From Flexivirga caeni (GTDB taxonomy: Bacteria; Actinomycetota; Actinomycetes; Actinomycetales; Dermatophilaceae): 64,000 bases of DNA. The stretch is from assembly GCF_003724155.1 (NCBI RefSeq), contig NZ_RJJQ01000015.1, positions 62,001 through 126,000 on the forward strand, read 5' to 3'. The notes beneath the pieces were generated by a model. That model worked only from the letters and a program-made list of their open reading frames with translations. It was not told the DNA's origin and did no database searches. This document shows positions 48,649 to 57,028 of this stretch, piece after piece. The position numbers and the translations under genes are program-made. Position 1 is the stretch's first letter; every line of letters starts with the position of its first letter.

Positions 48649-49652
48649 ACCGCGCCTCCACTGGTGAGCATCTGCTCGACCGAATCAGCAGGGGCGTACC
48701 GGAACAGCTCGGGGGTGAGCCGACCGGCACGGAGGATGCGGCGACGGAGCTCGGTAGCCCGAGCAGCAGCTCGGATGCCATGGAAGACCCACAGCACCAA
48801 CGGGAATGTGCCACTGTCTGCTTGTTCGCGACCGGAGCGGTAATAGGCCTCGTACTGCTCGCATTTGCGCACCAGCGTCGGCAGGGACTCGGTCCCGCAG
48901 TCGATCTCCATGAACCAGCGGTCTTCGTAGGCTCCGTCGGCGTCCTCACCCGCCAGGCGCAGCGCCAGATCCGGAGTCAGCCGCAGCGCCGCGCCGCCGA
49001 GCCCGGTGTAGGTGCGGCTGGCGCGCTGTTCGATCTGGACCTGCAAAGCAGCCCGCATGTCGGCAGCAGCCTGGATGGAGGCCAGGTGTGCGTCGGCGAT
49101 CGCCAGCTCGTGAACCAGGAAACGGGTCGTCGGCGCCTCGGCCCGATAGCGCCAGGATGGCTCGGCACTCGGTCTGGCGGTTTCGGTCGCCAGCCGGTGG
49201 CCGGCGCTGGTTAGTTGCCAGATCTGGACGCCGGAGCCCGCTTCGATGCCACCGACCCGGCGGGGCGTCACGTTTTGGAGTACACCGGCTCGCTTCAGGC
49301 GCAGTAGGGTGCGTCGGGCTTCACGGGCGGCCGAGTCGAGCCGCAGCTGGTTACTGGCTGGGAAGCAGAAGCGCTGTACCTGGTGGGTGCTAAGGAAACG
49401 GTGCATGCCAAGGACGGCCAAGATGGCGCGGTCGCGGTCAGCGAGATCGGCGCGCAGCCGAGCCCGGGCCACGGTGCCCACGACGCGGCGGCGGGCTGGG
49501 TTCTTCGCCCCTTTACGGGGCGAAGTATTCGCGGGCGAGGAAGCGGCCTGTGTGGCCGTGACGTCGGCAGATGCAGCAAAGCCACCAGGGGCGGCCGGAC
49601 GGACGAACGGACTGGCCTGGTCACTGTTGGAACTGCTGTTTTCACTACTCAT
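48645..49652 (-). CDS. Replication-relaxation family protein
   Basis: A 335-residue protein with a disordered N-terminus (about 50 residues). A winged-helix region follows (RDRAILAVLGMHRFLSTHQV, then REARRTLLRLKRAGVLQ), then a nuclease-like/restriction-type domain with RLTPDLALRL and WFMEIDCGTESLPTLVRKCEQ (acidic residues in ExD-type positions). This matches the Replic_Relax family found beside TraG-like coupling ATPases in actinobacterial elements, with a probable role at the transfer origin. No classical MOB relaxase is present, so this protein may substitute. Confidence 0.85.
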   Translation of the reverse strand: MSSENSSSNSDQASPFVRPAAPGGFAASADVTATQAASSPANTSPRKGAKNPARRRVVGTVARARLRADLADRDRAILAVLGMHRFLSTHQVQRFCFPASNQLRLDSAAREARRTLLRLKRAGVLQNVTPRRVGGIEAGSGVQIWQLTSAGHRLATETARPSAEPSWRYRAEAPTTRFLVHELAIADAHLASIQAAADMRAALQVQIEQRASRTYTGLGGAALRLTPDLALRLAGEDADGAYEDRWFMEIDCGTESLPTLVRKCEQYEAYYRSGREQADSGTFPLVLWVFHGIRAAARATELRRRILRAGRLTPELFRYAPADSVEQMLTSGGAV

Positions 49653-51880
49653 GACTCGTCCTCCTTCCTCGTTTCGTTTGCTGCTACTTCGTTACTCGTG
49701 CTGGCTGTCGAGCGCCGGGAGTTCCGTGAGCGGCCGATCCGCTCTGGCCCTTTGTCGCTGCGGCTGGTCATCGATCTGCTGCCTGCCAGGCGCGCCAGCG
49801 CGACTTCGGTGTCGCCGGTCGGCTGCCCGAATGTCGCTTCCGATCGGCGTTGTAACTCGGCTGGGTCGCGCAGCGGCTCCGCTAATCCCAAAGTGGTCAG
49901 GGAGACCCACGGCGTCGTTGAGCCGTCGACCAGCAGCCGGGCGTACGCCTGGTGTTTCGGCAGCGTCTCGAAGTCGTGCTTGTCGAGGACGCCGTCGCCG
50001 AAGAGGTTCGCTGTCGTGCTGGCATCGTCGCCAGTCAGGCGGAAGGTGATCTTCGTACCGGTGTTGGCGTCGACGCCAGCCACGAGCCCACCGAGCTGCT
50101 TGCGGTACTGGTGCGCCATGGTGACGCTCATGCCGAGCGATCTGGCCTGCGCCAGCGCGTCGTCGAGTGAGCCGGGCAAGCGCAGGTAGTCCTGGGTCTC
50201 GTCGATGACCATGCCGACTTGCTTCCGCAGCGCGGCTGGCACCTGCAACCGGGTGAGTGCCGCACGCCACGCGTCGGCCACGATGAGCGCGCCGAGCAAT
50301 GAGGCGGCTTCCTGCCCGATGCGGTCTTTACCAAGCCGGACGAGCAGGATTTTGGCTTCGGTGAATACCTGCTCAATGCGGAAGGTGGGTTCGAGTTGCC
50401 CGACGATGCCGCGTAACGAGGGTCGCAGCAGCACGGTGCGCAACTTGTTCATGAGCGGCCGGATGACGACCGTGCGAGCCTCGTCGCTCAGTGCCTCGTA
50501 CTCGGCCCAAAAGGCGCCGAGTCCGAGCGGGTCGTCCGGTCCGACGGCAGCGATGACCTTGCGTCGTAGTCCGGGGTTGGTCAGCAGCAGCGGGATCAGC
50601 GCCAGCGAGGCCTCCCCACCTTTGAGGTGGTAGCGCGCCAGGCTGAGCGCGGCCGAATGCAACAGGTCGCTCGACCGCGGGCCGAGTCCGCTACCGAACA
50701 ACGAGCTGAACACGGTGACGATCTGGTCGGCCACCAGGTCGGCCTCAGCCGGGGCGGTAACGCTGCCAAGGCTGTTGAACCCAACTGGTTGCGCCGACGA
50801 CGAGTCGAGCACCACGACGTCGCCCAGGCGGTGCTCCGGAATCCGAGCCAGTAGGTCGCTCACCAGCTCGGACTTCGGGTCGATGACGATCTGGCCGAGT
50901 CCAGCGTCGATCTCTTGCAGGATTTGCTGGGCCAGCAGTGTCGACTTGCCGACGCCGGTCGGGCCGAGTACGTGCCGGTGCTGCAACCCATCCCTCACCG
51001 GCTGATGGATCTCCCGCTCTCGGCCGCGCTCATGAGCGTGGGTCGCCAGGCCGTAGTAGATGCCGCCCGTCATGGGATGCGCACTGTTCGCAGGCAGCAG
51101 ACGCGGATGCCGCGGTCGCAGGCCAGGCAACGCGGTGTCGGGCTTATCCGCCACCGGCAGGCCGAGCGGCACCAGGTCGGCCACGCTCAAGCTGAGCGGC
51201 CAGAGGAACGGTGACGACACTGCTGTCACCGACTTCGGGCTGCAGCCGACGAGGCGCACCGCTTGGCCGGGTGCTTCCAGGCCGCGGAGCGCAGCCCCGA
51301 CCTGCCCGATGAGGTGCCCAGCACGTTCCTTACTGCCCGAGATGGCCAGTACCCGGATGCAACAGCCGAAGCCATGTTGGCCGAGCTTGGCTGCCTCATC
51401 CGCCGGTGCTTTGTGACCATTCGCCGTCGATAGCCTCCGCGGCCAGGTGCGGACACCAAGCACCAGCTGAAACCGCAGCGCTTCCTTCGTGCCGGCCTGC
51501 GCCAGTGTGGCCAGCAGGCTGCGCGTGACGGCCAGTTGCTCGGTGCCCGAGCCGGCACGCAGCGGCCGAGCCCGATGCGACGCAATCCGCAAGGTCGCGG
51601 CCAGCTTGACCTGGTCGCCCTCGACCGGCATCACCGGCTGCGACAAAGAGACAAGCACCTCCGGCACATGTGTGCGGAGGACGTGCAGCGCTTTGCGCAG
51701 CGCCACATCGTCGTCGGCACCGAGCCGCCAGCTGACCGCGCCGTCGGTACCGGTAACTTCCAGCACCAGACGTGGTTGCCGAGCCAGCGCCGCCAGGCCG
51801 AGAAAGACGGCCCGGGCGGTGTCGGGCGACAGCGCCTCCGCGAACTCCAAATCGCGCCAGATCAGCGAGGACTTACGCAT
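49649..51880 (-). CDS. TraG/VirD4-like conjugative coupling ATPase
   Basis: A 743-residue P-loop ATPase. The N-terminal 340 residues are a divergent region with no obvious membrane helix. The ATPase domain starts with LGPTGVGKSTLLAQ (Walker A, about residue 350) and continues with IVIDPKSELV, SSDLLHSAALSLARYHL and GMVIDETQDYLRLPG (Walker B). A TraM-recognition-like segment and a Ser/Arg-rich tail follow. Coupling proteins carry DNA to the transfer pore. ATG 51880 overlaps the upstream stop by 8 bases; the longer frame to 52165 lacks coding sense. Confidence 0.88.
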   Translation of the reverse strand: MRKSSLIWRDLEFAEALSPDTARAVFLGLAALARQPRLVLEVTGTDGAVSWRLGADDDVALRKALHVLRTHVPEVLVSLSQPVMPVEGDQVKLAATLRIASHRARPLRAGSGTEQLAVTRSLLATLAQAGTKEALRFQLVLGVRTWPRRLSTANGHKAPADEAAKLGQHGFGCCIRVLAISGSKERAGHLIGQVGAALRGLEAPGQAVRLVGCSPKSVTAVSSPFLWPLSLSVADLVPLGLPVADKPDTALPGLRPRHPRLLPANSAHPMTGGIYYGLATHAHERGREREIHQPVRDGLQHRHVLGPTGVGKSTLLAQQILQEIDAGLGQIVIDPKSELVSDLLARIPEHRLGDVVVLDSSSAQPVGFNSLGSVTAPAEADLVADQIVTVFSSLFGSGLGPRSSDLLHSAALSLARYHLKGGEASLALIPLLLTNPGLRRKVIAAVGPDDPLGLGAFWAEYEALSDEARTVVIRPLMNKLRTVLLRPSLRGIVGQLEPTFRIEQVFTEAKILLVRLGKDRIGQEAASLLGALIVADAWRAALTRLQVPAALRKQVGMVIDETQDYLRLPGSLDDALAQARSLGMSVTMAHQYRKQLGGLVAGVDANTGTKITFRLTGDDASTTANLFGDGVLDKHDFETLPKHQAYARLLVDGSTTPWVSLTTLGLAEPLRDPAELQRRSEATFGQPTGDTEVALARLAGSRSMTSRSDKGPERIGRSRNSRRSTASTSNEVAANETRKEDES

Positions 51881-52154
51881 ACGGCACCTCATCCGTGGCT
51901 CCGTCTGGCGGCTGATCGTTCTCATCGTTCGCCTCAGCGGCGGCTTGGGCTTCCGCCTCGGCTTGCGCCATAGCCATAGCGATAACGGCGCGGGCGATCT
52001 TCTGAACGTCCGGCTTGTCGCGCAGCTCGCCCCGAACACTGAGACGACGTTCCCGGCCGCGACGCGAGCGGGCAGTCGACCGCCCCTGTGAGTCCCGACG
52101 ACTCTTCGGCGTCTGCGGACGCCTGTCGTTTGATTGCTTCCTGTTTTTAGGCAT
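51873..52154 (-). CDS. Small basic protein at head of transfer operon
   Basis: A 93-residue protein with a strongly basic, hydrophilic first half (RRPQTPKSRRDSQGR) and an Ala/Glu-rich helical second half (ARAVIAMAMAQAEAEAQAA). It is the first gene after the operator-promoter at 52201-52259, with ribosome site AAAGGAGGG ahead of the ATG. Function is unknown; DNA or partner binding is plausible. Confidence 0.75.
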   Translation of the reverse strand: MPKNRKQSNDRRPQTPKSRRDSQGRSTARSRRGRERRLSVRGELRDKPDVQKIARAVIAMAMAQAEAEAQAAAEANDENDQPPDGATDEVPYA

Positions 52155-52200
52155 GACGAATACACCCTCCTTTCGAGTTAGTTAGCAGTGGATTGCAGGC

Positions 52201-52216
52201 GTCCGGAATGCCGGAC
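52201..52216. promoter_or_regulatory. Element operator 2 (GTCCG-N6-CGGAC)
   Basis: GTCCGGAATGCCGGAC, 47 bases upstream of the first transfer-operon ATG and just downstream of the probable transcription start. It matches the operator at the XRE repressor gene in both half-sites. Confidence 0.8.
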
Positions 52217-52237
52217 AATTCCTGCTTCTTACTATGC

Positions 52238-52253
52238 GTCCGGCAATACGGAC
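52238..52253. promoter_or_regulatory. Element operator 3, inside promoter spacer
   Basis: GTCCGGCAATACGGAC fills the space between a minus-strand -35 TTGACT (52254-52259) and -10 CATAGT (52231-52236), which are 17 bases apart. A bound repressor would block RNA polymerase. This is the likely main promoter of the transfer operon. Confidence 0.82.
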
Positions 52254-52359
52254 AGTCAATACAGTTTGTCTATTCCACAACGCCGAACGGACGGGTAGCG
52301 ACCTCGGTATTGCCGATGGATTCAGACAGAAATTTCGTCGGTATTCTCGGAATGGCGTT

Positions 52360-52563
52360 TCACCAACCGCGCCAGCGTCGAATTCCCAGCCACGCTCCGA
52401 ACCCGCCGACGATGACGAAGGCCAGCAGGCAGAGCCACGGCCAGATGGCTTTCAGGATCTCGACCGCGCCCCAGAGCGCAATGGCACCAACCAGAATGGC
52501 TGCACAAGCGCCGACCAGCCGGTCGAGCAAGCGTCTCGGATCTGATTCACCAGCCATGGTCAC
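52360..52563 (-). CDS. Small membrane protein of transfer region (67 aa)
   Basis: A 67-residue protein with two hydrophobic segments (about residues 17-35 and 41-58) joined by a tight Pro-Trp turn and a basic end RRWRGW. It overlaps the 76-residue gene by 4 bases (ATGA). It is the last of four overlapping small genes that run toward the operator region. Role unknown. Confidence 0.75.
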   Translation of the reverse strand: MTMAGESDPRRLLDRLVGACAAILVGAIALWGAVEILKAIWPWLCLLAFVIVGGFGAWLGIRRWRGW

Positions 52564-52790
52564 TCGAACGGGTTGCGCCAGGACTGACCAGCCGCTTGGT
52601 TCATCTGGCGCTTGGCATCGCGGAGGGCGACGGCCAGGTGGTCGTCCGCACGCCGAGCACGTTGACGCAGCCGATTACGTTGCCTTTCGTCCTGATAGCC
52701 GTGCCACAGGGCGGCCGTCAGGGCAGCTAGGAACCAGATCGCGCCAGAGAGGATGCCCGCGACGAAGACGCCAATTGCTAGCGTCACCAT
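52560..52790 (-). CDS. Small membrane protein of transfer region (76 aa)
   Basis: A 76-residue protein with one N-terminal hydrophobic stretch (about residues 2-30) that could span the membrane once or twice, and a charged coiled-coil-like tail with many Arg and Gln. It is coupled to both neighbours by overlaps. Role unknown. Confidence 0.75.
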   Translation of the reverse strand: MVTLAIGVFVAGILSGAIWFLAALTAALWHGYQDERQRNRLRQRARRADDHLAVALRDAKRQMNQAAGQSWRNPFE

Positions 52791-53101
52791 GGCTGGTCAC
52801 CCCGACGCTCCGGCCTATTGATCGGCTTCTCGAAGCGGCGCAGTTGTTCCCGCAGTCGGACGTCACCGCAAGCGAGTTGGTCGGCGTAGGCACGCACCTG
52901 CGCAGATCGGTAAGCAGCGTGGCCGTCGACGCGAGACAGAACTCCGGTCGATGGAGGCTCGACGCGACGCGTAGGACGACGCTGGTGTCGACGACCAAGA
53001 CGACGTGCGCATCGTCGCAGGTACCGAACCGCCTCTTGTGATCCTGCGACGACTGCACCACCTGCCACTCCGCCGACCACGCTGACCAGCAGCGTGGTCA
53101 T
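52784..53101 (-). CDS. Small protein of transfer region (105 aa)
   Basis: A 105-residue protein with a short hydrophobic N-terminus (TTLLVSVVGGVAGGAVVAGS) and a very basic rest, rich in Arg. It could be a membrane-tethered DNA-binding protein. It overlaps both neighbours by 4 to 7 bases. Confidence 0.7.
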   Translation of the reverse strand: MTTLLVSVVGGVAGGAVVAGSQEAVRYLRRCARRLGRRHQRRPTRRVEPPSTGVLSRVDGHAAYRSAQVRAYADQLACGDVRLREQLRRFEKPINRPERRGDQPW

Positions 53102-53403
53102 GACGGGAAGTCCGAGCCGAAGTTGCGCTGGATGCGCTGCGCCTTGTCGACGAAGCCGACCTCGATGCGGGTCAGCACCGAGTCGAGCACCGGATCGCCG
53201 TTGGCCAGTTGGCGGCGATAGTTGTCCAGGTCGACCGCCCGCTCCATGATGCGACCGGTCAGGGCGGCTTCGGCGTCAACCTTGAGGGCGTTGAACTTGG
53301 TCTCACGGATGAGGTTGCCGACGGCACGCGAGTGCTGCCGCTCTTCCTTGCTCGGGACCAGGCTGCGCCGGGTGTCGGCCCAGCGTTCGAGTTCGTTTGG
53401 CAT
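53098..53403 (-). CDS. Small helical protein of transfer region (101 aa)
   Basis: A 101-residue soluble, mostly helical protein (ETKFNALKVDAEAALTGRIM, VDLDNYRRQLANGD). It is first in the four-gene chain with GGAAG as ribosome site. Start ATG 53403 is chosen because upstream frame has no coding sense. I do not recognise the family. Confidence 0.75.
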   Translation of the reverse strand: MPNELERWADTRRSLVPSKEERQHSRAVGNLIRETKFNALKVDAEAALTGRIMERAVDLDNYRRQLANGDPVLDSVLTRIEVGFVDKAQRIQRNFGSDFPS

Positions 53404-53557
53404 GGTGCTGACTTCCTTCCAGGCCACCTGCGGTGTCCCGATGGTTCGGGACTTCCTGCCCCGTTTGGTGGCGCCGGATCTATCGTCGAACCACACAGCA
53501 GGCGCTCTCCCCGCGTAAACCAGGCATAAACCGAGTAGTATCCAGGCAGAAGGAGAC

Positions 53558-54019
53558 GTGAGCGTCACCCGAGCAACAAGGAGCCGGGCTGACGTAGGTG
53601 TGGAGGGGCTGGAGCGCCCGCATCCTGAGCTGTTGGTGCGGGAGTTGCGGTTTGTGCTGACAGTCGGCACGCGTGTCGCTAGCATCGCGCCATGTATAGG
53701 CAAGGTCCAAGGACTCGCACAGACATATGCGCCGGCAGCTGAGTCCTCGTACTACGCGGCCGTCGCCATCTGTTCTGGCGTAGAGGAACTAGTGGGGCGC
53801 CTCGGCTACGGACCATACGGTCGGGCGGCTGCCCACCTGTTTGGTGTCAGCGACGAAGCTCGCGGCCTTACGCTTACACGCCGCCGGACGCTCGCCGCAA
53901 CCGAACTCGACGTTCAGCCGCCGACAATAGTTCGCTGGTGGCAGCCGCGGATCGTAGAGGACGTGGCAAGTGAGTTCTATCGCTCCTCGGACAGCAATTC
54001 CCGGAATCAGAGCCAGTGA
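53558..54019 (+). CDS. Protein with actinobacterial wHTH-like domain
   Basis: A 153-residue protein starting at GTG after AAGGAG. The C-terminal half (GLTLTRRRTLAATELDVQPP, then WWQPRIVEDVASEFYR) resembles a winged-helix-like module that occurs in many actinobacterial proteins of signalling or conflict clusters. It may be the sensor or regulator of the cluster that follows. It overlaps the longest frame of the TauD-like gene. G+C content falls below that of neighbouring regions soon after it. Confidence 0.65.
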   Translation: MSVTRATRSRADVGVEGLERPHPELLVRELRFVLTVGTRVASIAPCIGKVQGLAQTYAPAAESSYYAAVAICSGVEELVGRLGYGPYGRAAAHLFGVSDEARGLTLTRRRTLAATELDVQPPTIVRWWQPRIVEDVASEFYRSSDSNSRNQSQ

Positions 54020-54044
54020 CGGCATATTGACAGATAGCGCTGTG

Positions 54045-54668
54045 ATGCGGTTCATCGATCACGACGATGGGGTCCTAAGATTCACGTGGCGCCACGCCGC
54101 CGAACTCTTAGACGCCGTATGTGGAATATTTAAAATCGTGGAGCACCCGGATGCCGACGGGGCCGGCGTTACGCGGATCGTTCCAGATCACAGGCGTACC
54201 AACCATAGCTCTCCGCTCGGATTCACACATCACGAACTCAATTTGCACACGGACGGAAGCGCAACCTCGAATCCCGCCGAATACCTTCTGGTCGCCGTTG
54301 AGCAAGCGGCCAGCTACGGAGGCGATGCTATAGTTGCAGATTGCACAAAGGCTTACGCTAAGCTCTCAGCGAGAGCGAAGAACCAGCTGGAAGAGAGTTT
54401 TTCATTTGCTGGCACTATGTGGCCAGTTTACATGAATAACGCAGATCAGCCCATCTTTCGATACAGGTCCGACGGTCAACTGTTGCCGCAGACCAACGCC
54501 TCTGCGAAGGCCCTCGATGAGTTTCGGACGATCCTATTGTCAAACTCGTGTCAGATATCGCTCCCCTCGAATCACGGGTATCTCGTCAAGAATCACACAT
54601 GGACCCACGGTAGAACGACCTTTCAAGGAGACCGCATCGCGCTCCGGATCCTTTTGGACAGGAGATAA
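54045..54668 (+). CDS. TauD/TfdA-like Fe(II)/2-oxoglutarate dioxygenase
   Basis: A protein of about 207 residues (ATG 54045; GTG 53970 would add 25). The metal motif HxD is in LNLHTDGSATSNPAEY. The distal His and 2-oxoglutarate Arg fit NHTWTHGRTTFQGDRIAL and RILLDRR. These match the jelly-roll TauD fold, which hydroxylates small molecules. It is shorter than TauD (about 280) and lacks some N-terminal strands. The substrate is unknown. The context (PP2C, NUDIX, TPR proteins) suggests a small-molecule or signalling pathway. Confidence 0.75.
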   Translation: MRFIDHDDGVLRFTWRHAAELLDAVCGIFKIVEHPDADGAGVTRIVPDHRRTNHSSPLGFTHHELNLHTDGSATSNPAEYLLVAVEQAASYGGDAIVADCTKAYAKLSARAKNQLEESFSFAGTMWPVYMNNADQPIFRYRSDGQLLPQTNASAKALDEFRTILLSNSCQISLPSNHGYLVKNHTWTHGRTTFQGDRIALRILLDRR

Positions 54669-54675
54669 CTCTACC

Positions 54676-55671
54676 TTGGATATCTCTGTCGCAAGCGCTA
54701 GAATCGACGCATTGCCTCCCAGCACATCGCCATCGTTCCTCGACGATGCGCGGAGCCAGAGCATTACGGAAATTCCAGACTCGGCGATTGCAGCAATCGT
54801 TGAAGACGCTGCAGCACCAGAGGAGCGTCGGTTTGCGGCACTCTACATTGCGACGCATAGGCTGCGAAGACAGCGCGCGATGAGCGAATACCGCACACTT
54901 GTCGATAAGTACCGACATCAGTTCAGTCAGTATGAACTGTTCCAGACATTTGATGTCGCCTACCTGCGCAGCCTTGGAGACGACCGCCGGGCGATGGAGA
55001 GAAGCCTGAGGCAGGCGGAGAGTGCTGTGGCGGCTTTTCCGCAAAGTCCAGGGGTGTTACACCAGTACGCAGACTTGGTCGCAACAATGATGGAACGATT
55101 CGATGATGTCGGCGAAAGTCGATCAAGAGATGCGATGGACGCCGTGCGGCGTGCGATTAAGCTATCAGCAAAGGAACCTCCGAAGTACTGGTCAACTCTC
55201 GCCCGCCTAGAAGCCGGTATCGGCCTATACGCAGCCGCCCGCCGATCTATAGCCGAGGCGCTCGAATTGTCAGCGATAGAACCGGATCCCACACGTGCAT
55301 TGATGTATAATGAATTCATGGTGATTGAACGGTCTATATCGCTATCAGAGGCTCAGGGTAATGCACGAGCCGAACTCCTTTCCGCTAAGGGAGAAGTTGT
55401 CAACATGAGGGGCCAACTGCTCGAGTTGCTCGGCCTGTTGGCAGCCATCATCGCGTTTATAATTAGTAGTGTGTCAGGAGCATCGTCAGCAAAAAACCTC
55501 GGCGGCGCACGGGATATCTTGTCAGCCTCAGCAGGGATGATCGCGATTGTATTCGCCGCATTTTCGTACGCTTTTAAGATAGCGACAATGCGTCGTGCAG
55601 TGATCCTTTTTACTGTTGGCGTCTTGCTGATGGTATGGTATCCGGTAACTCATCACATTGGGTTAGGGTGA
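54676..55671 (+). CDS. TPR-like protein with C-terminal membrane pair
   Basis: A 331-residue protein from TTG 54676, which follows GGAGATAACT. A cytoplasmic helical-repeat region (about residues 35-235) has tandem helix pairs such as FAALYIATHRLRRQR, YELFQTFDVAYLRSLGDDRR and ALELSAIEPDPTRALM. A coiled stretch is followed by three C-terminal hydrophobic segments (about 245-330). It could tether the cluster's enzymes to the membrane. Codon use is clearly less GC-rich than the chromosome. Confidence 0.7.
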   Translation: MDISVASARIDALPPSTSPSFLDDARSQSITEIPDSAIAAIVEDAAAPEERRFAALYIATHRLRRQRAMSEYRTLVDKYRHQFSQYELFQTFDVAYLRSLGDDRRAMERSLRQAESAVAAFPQSPGVLHQYADLVATMMERFDDVGESRSRDAMDAVRRAIKLSAKEPPKYWSTLARLEAGIGLYAAARRSIAEALELSAIEPDPTRALMYNEFMVIERSISLSEAQGNARAELLSAKGEVVNMRGQLLELLGLLAAIIAFIISSVSGASSAKNLGGARDILSASAGMIAIVFAAFSYAFKIATMRRAVILFTVGVLLMVWYPVTHHIGLG

Positions 55672-55672
55672 A

Positions 55673-56464
55673 ATGGAACTGATCTGTCGTTCAACTTCAT
55701 CCTCGCCAGGCGGTGAAAAGCCAAACGAAGACTCCATCGGGTTTGGCTCATCCTCCGCATGGGTGATTGACGGAGCCACCCAGGTCGTTGCATCCACACC
55801 GCTGGATTCAGCCACCGAGGCGTCATGGCTCGTACCGCGGATATCAGAAGCGCTTTCTTTCGCCTCGAGTTCCTCGATCACGGCGTCTCAAGCTCTTATA
55901 TACGCCGCCGAGAAGCTCGCGGAATTACTTGAAGGCGAAGATCTTACTCAGGTCGATACCCCGCCTGTTGCTTCCGTTGGGGTTGCGTCCCTCGTTGGCC
56001 GAGCGCTCGAAGTCGCGACAGTCGGCGACGTAACAATACTTGTCCGCGCGGCGGGTGGCGAAATCTCGCGAGTCTTCAATGATTCATTTCTTGAGAATGA
56101 ACGGAAAGGTGTTGAGGACGAACATGACGTAGAACATGGCATCATGAAGCGAAGGAGATCGTATATTTCTGGTACGGGGAGAGCCACTGTACTTACCGGA
56201 AACCCAGCAGTCGTAGAGAGACTGGCTCTTTGTCAGGCGCACGTGGCAACGGCAGGAATGGATGTGATAATTGCGTCGGATGGCCTAATGCGGTTAGTGG
56301 ATGTCTATGATATTCTCACGACATGTGAACTATTTGATCTTGTCGTAAATGAAGGCTCTTACCGAGCTGTAGCATTGCTCCGAGAGCACGAAGTGCTTAC
56401 TCGAGAGGATGCCTTATACAAACGAGCCGACGATGCTGCGGTGCTGCATGCGCGGGTCTACTAG
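55673..56464 (+). CDS. PP2C-family Ser/Thr phosphatase
   Basis: A 263-residue metallophosphatase. PP2C metal motifs are in EKPNEDSIGF, AWVIDGATQV (DG pair), ATVGDVTILVRA, IIASDGLMRLVD and KRADDAAVLHAR (DD pair). It would dephosphorylate Ser/Thr residues on partner proteins or act on a small phosphate ester. It starts one base after the TPR gene and is followed 12 bases later by the NUDIX gene, so the four genes form an operon. Confidence 0.85.
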   Translation: MELICRSTSSSPGGEKPNEDSIGFGSSSAWVIDGATQVVASTPLDSATEASWLVPRISEALSFASSSSITASQALIYAAEKLAELLEGEDLTQVDTPPVASVGVASLVGRALEVATVGDVTILVRAAGGEISRVFNDSFLENERKGVEDEHDVEHGIMKRRRSYISGTGRATVLTGNPAVVERLALCQAHVATAGMDVIIASDGLMRLVDVYDILTTCELFDLVVNEGSYRAVALLREHEVLTREDALYKRADDAAVLHARVY

Positions 56465-56476
56465 GAGGATGGTCTG

Positions 56477-56953
56477 ATGTATTCACGCATTGCGCAAGAT
56501 GAAAGCCACCCCTACCTCATCAAACATCCAAGCGGTGATTGGTTTGAGTACGTTCTACCCGTTTCGGTTAAGGGAATTGTAATTTACGATGATGAGGTTC
56601 TTCTCGTTGGCAACGATCGGGGTGAGCTAGAACTTCCCGGTGGGAAGCTTGAATTGGGTGAGCGACCGGAAGACTGCGTCGTGAGGGAGCTTTCCGAAGA
56701 AACGGGCGTGGCGGTATGTGCAGGACTTCCAGTCCATACGTGGGTGTACGAAATATTCCCTCACCGGCACGTCTTTGTCGTCGCTTATGGCGTTGATCTG
56801 GCTGAAAAGAAAGGTAGAAAGCCACATCCGAACGCTGATCCAGAAGTCAAGATTGCGGGATGGGTCAAGTTGGCGCAACTCGATGATGTCACGATGCCAG
56901 CGGAGTACTCTGAAGCGATCAAGCGCTGGGTAAGAATCCGTAATGCGCAGTAA
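56477..56953 (+). CDS. NUDIX hydrolase
   Basis: A 158-residue pyrophosphohydrolase. The Nudix box GGKLELGERPEDCVVRELSE followed by ETGV (about residues 54-77) is complete, with all metal-binding Glu residues. These enzymes split nucleoside diphosphates linked to another group. In this cluster it may process or remove a nucleotide signal. AGGAGG lies ahead of its ATG. Confidence 0.92.
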   Translation: MYSRIAQDESHPYLIKHPSGDWFEYVLPVSVKGIVIYDDEVLLVGNDRGELELPGGKLELGERPEDCVVRELSEETGVAVCAGLPVHTWVYEIFPHRHVFVVAYGVDLAEKKGRKPHPNADPEVKIAGWVKLAQLDDVTMPAEYSEAIKRWVRIRNAQ

Positions 56954-57028
56954 GCTAATTCGGCGCGAGCACGACAGGTACGACCCCCCGTGCTGATGGC
57001 ATCGCCCCTTTGAGTGAGGGCTGAGCAC

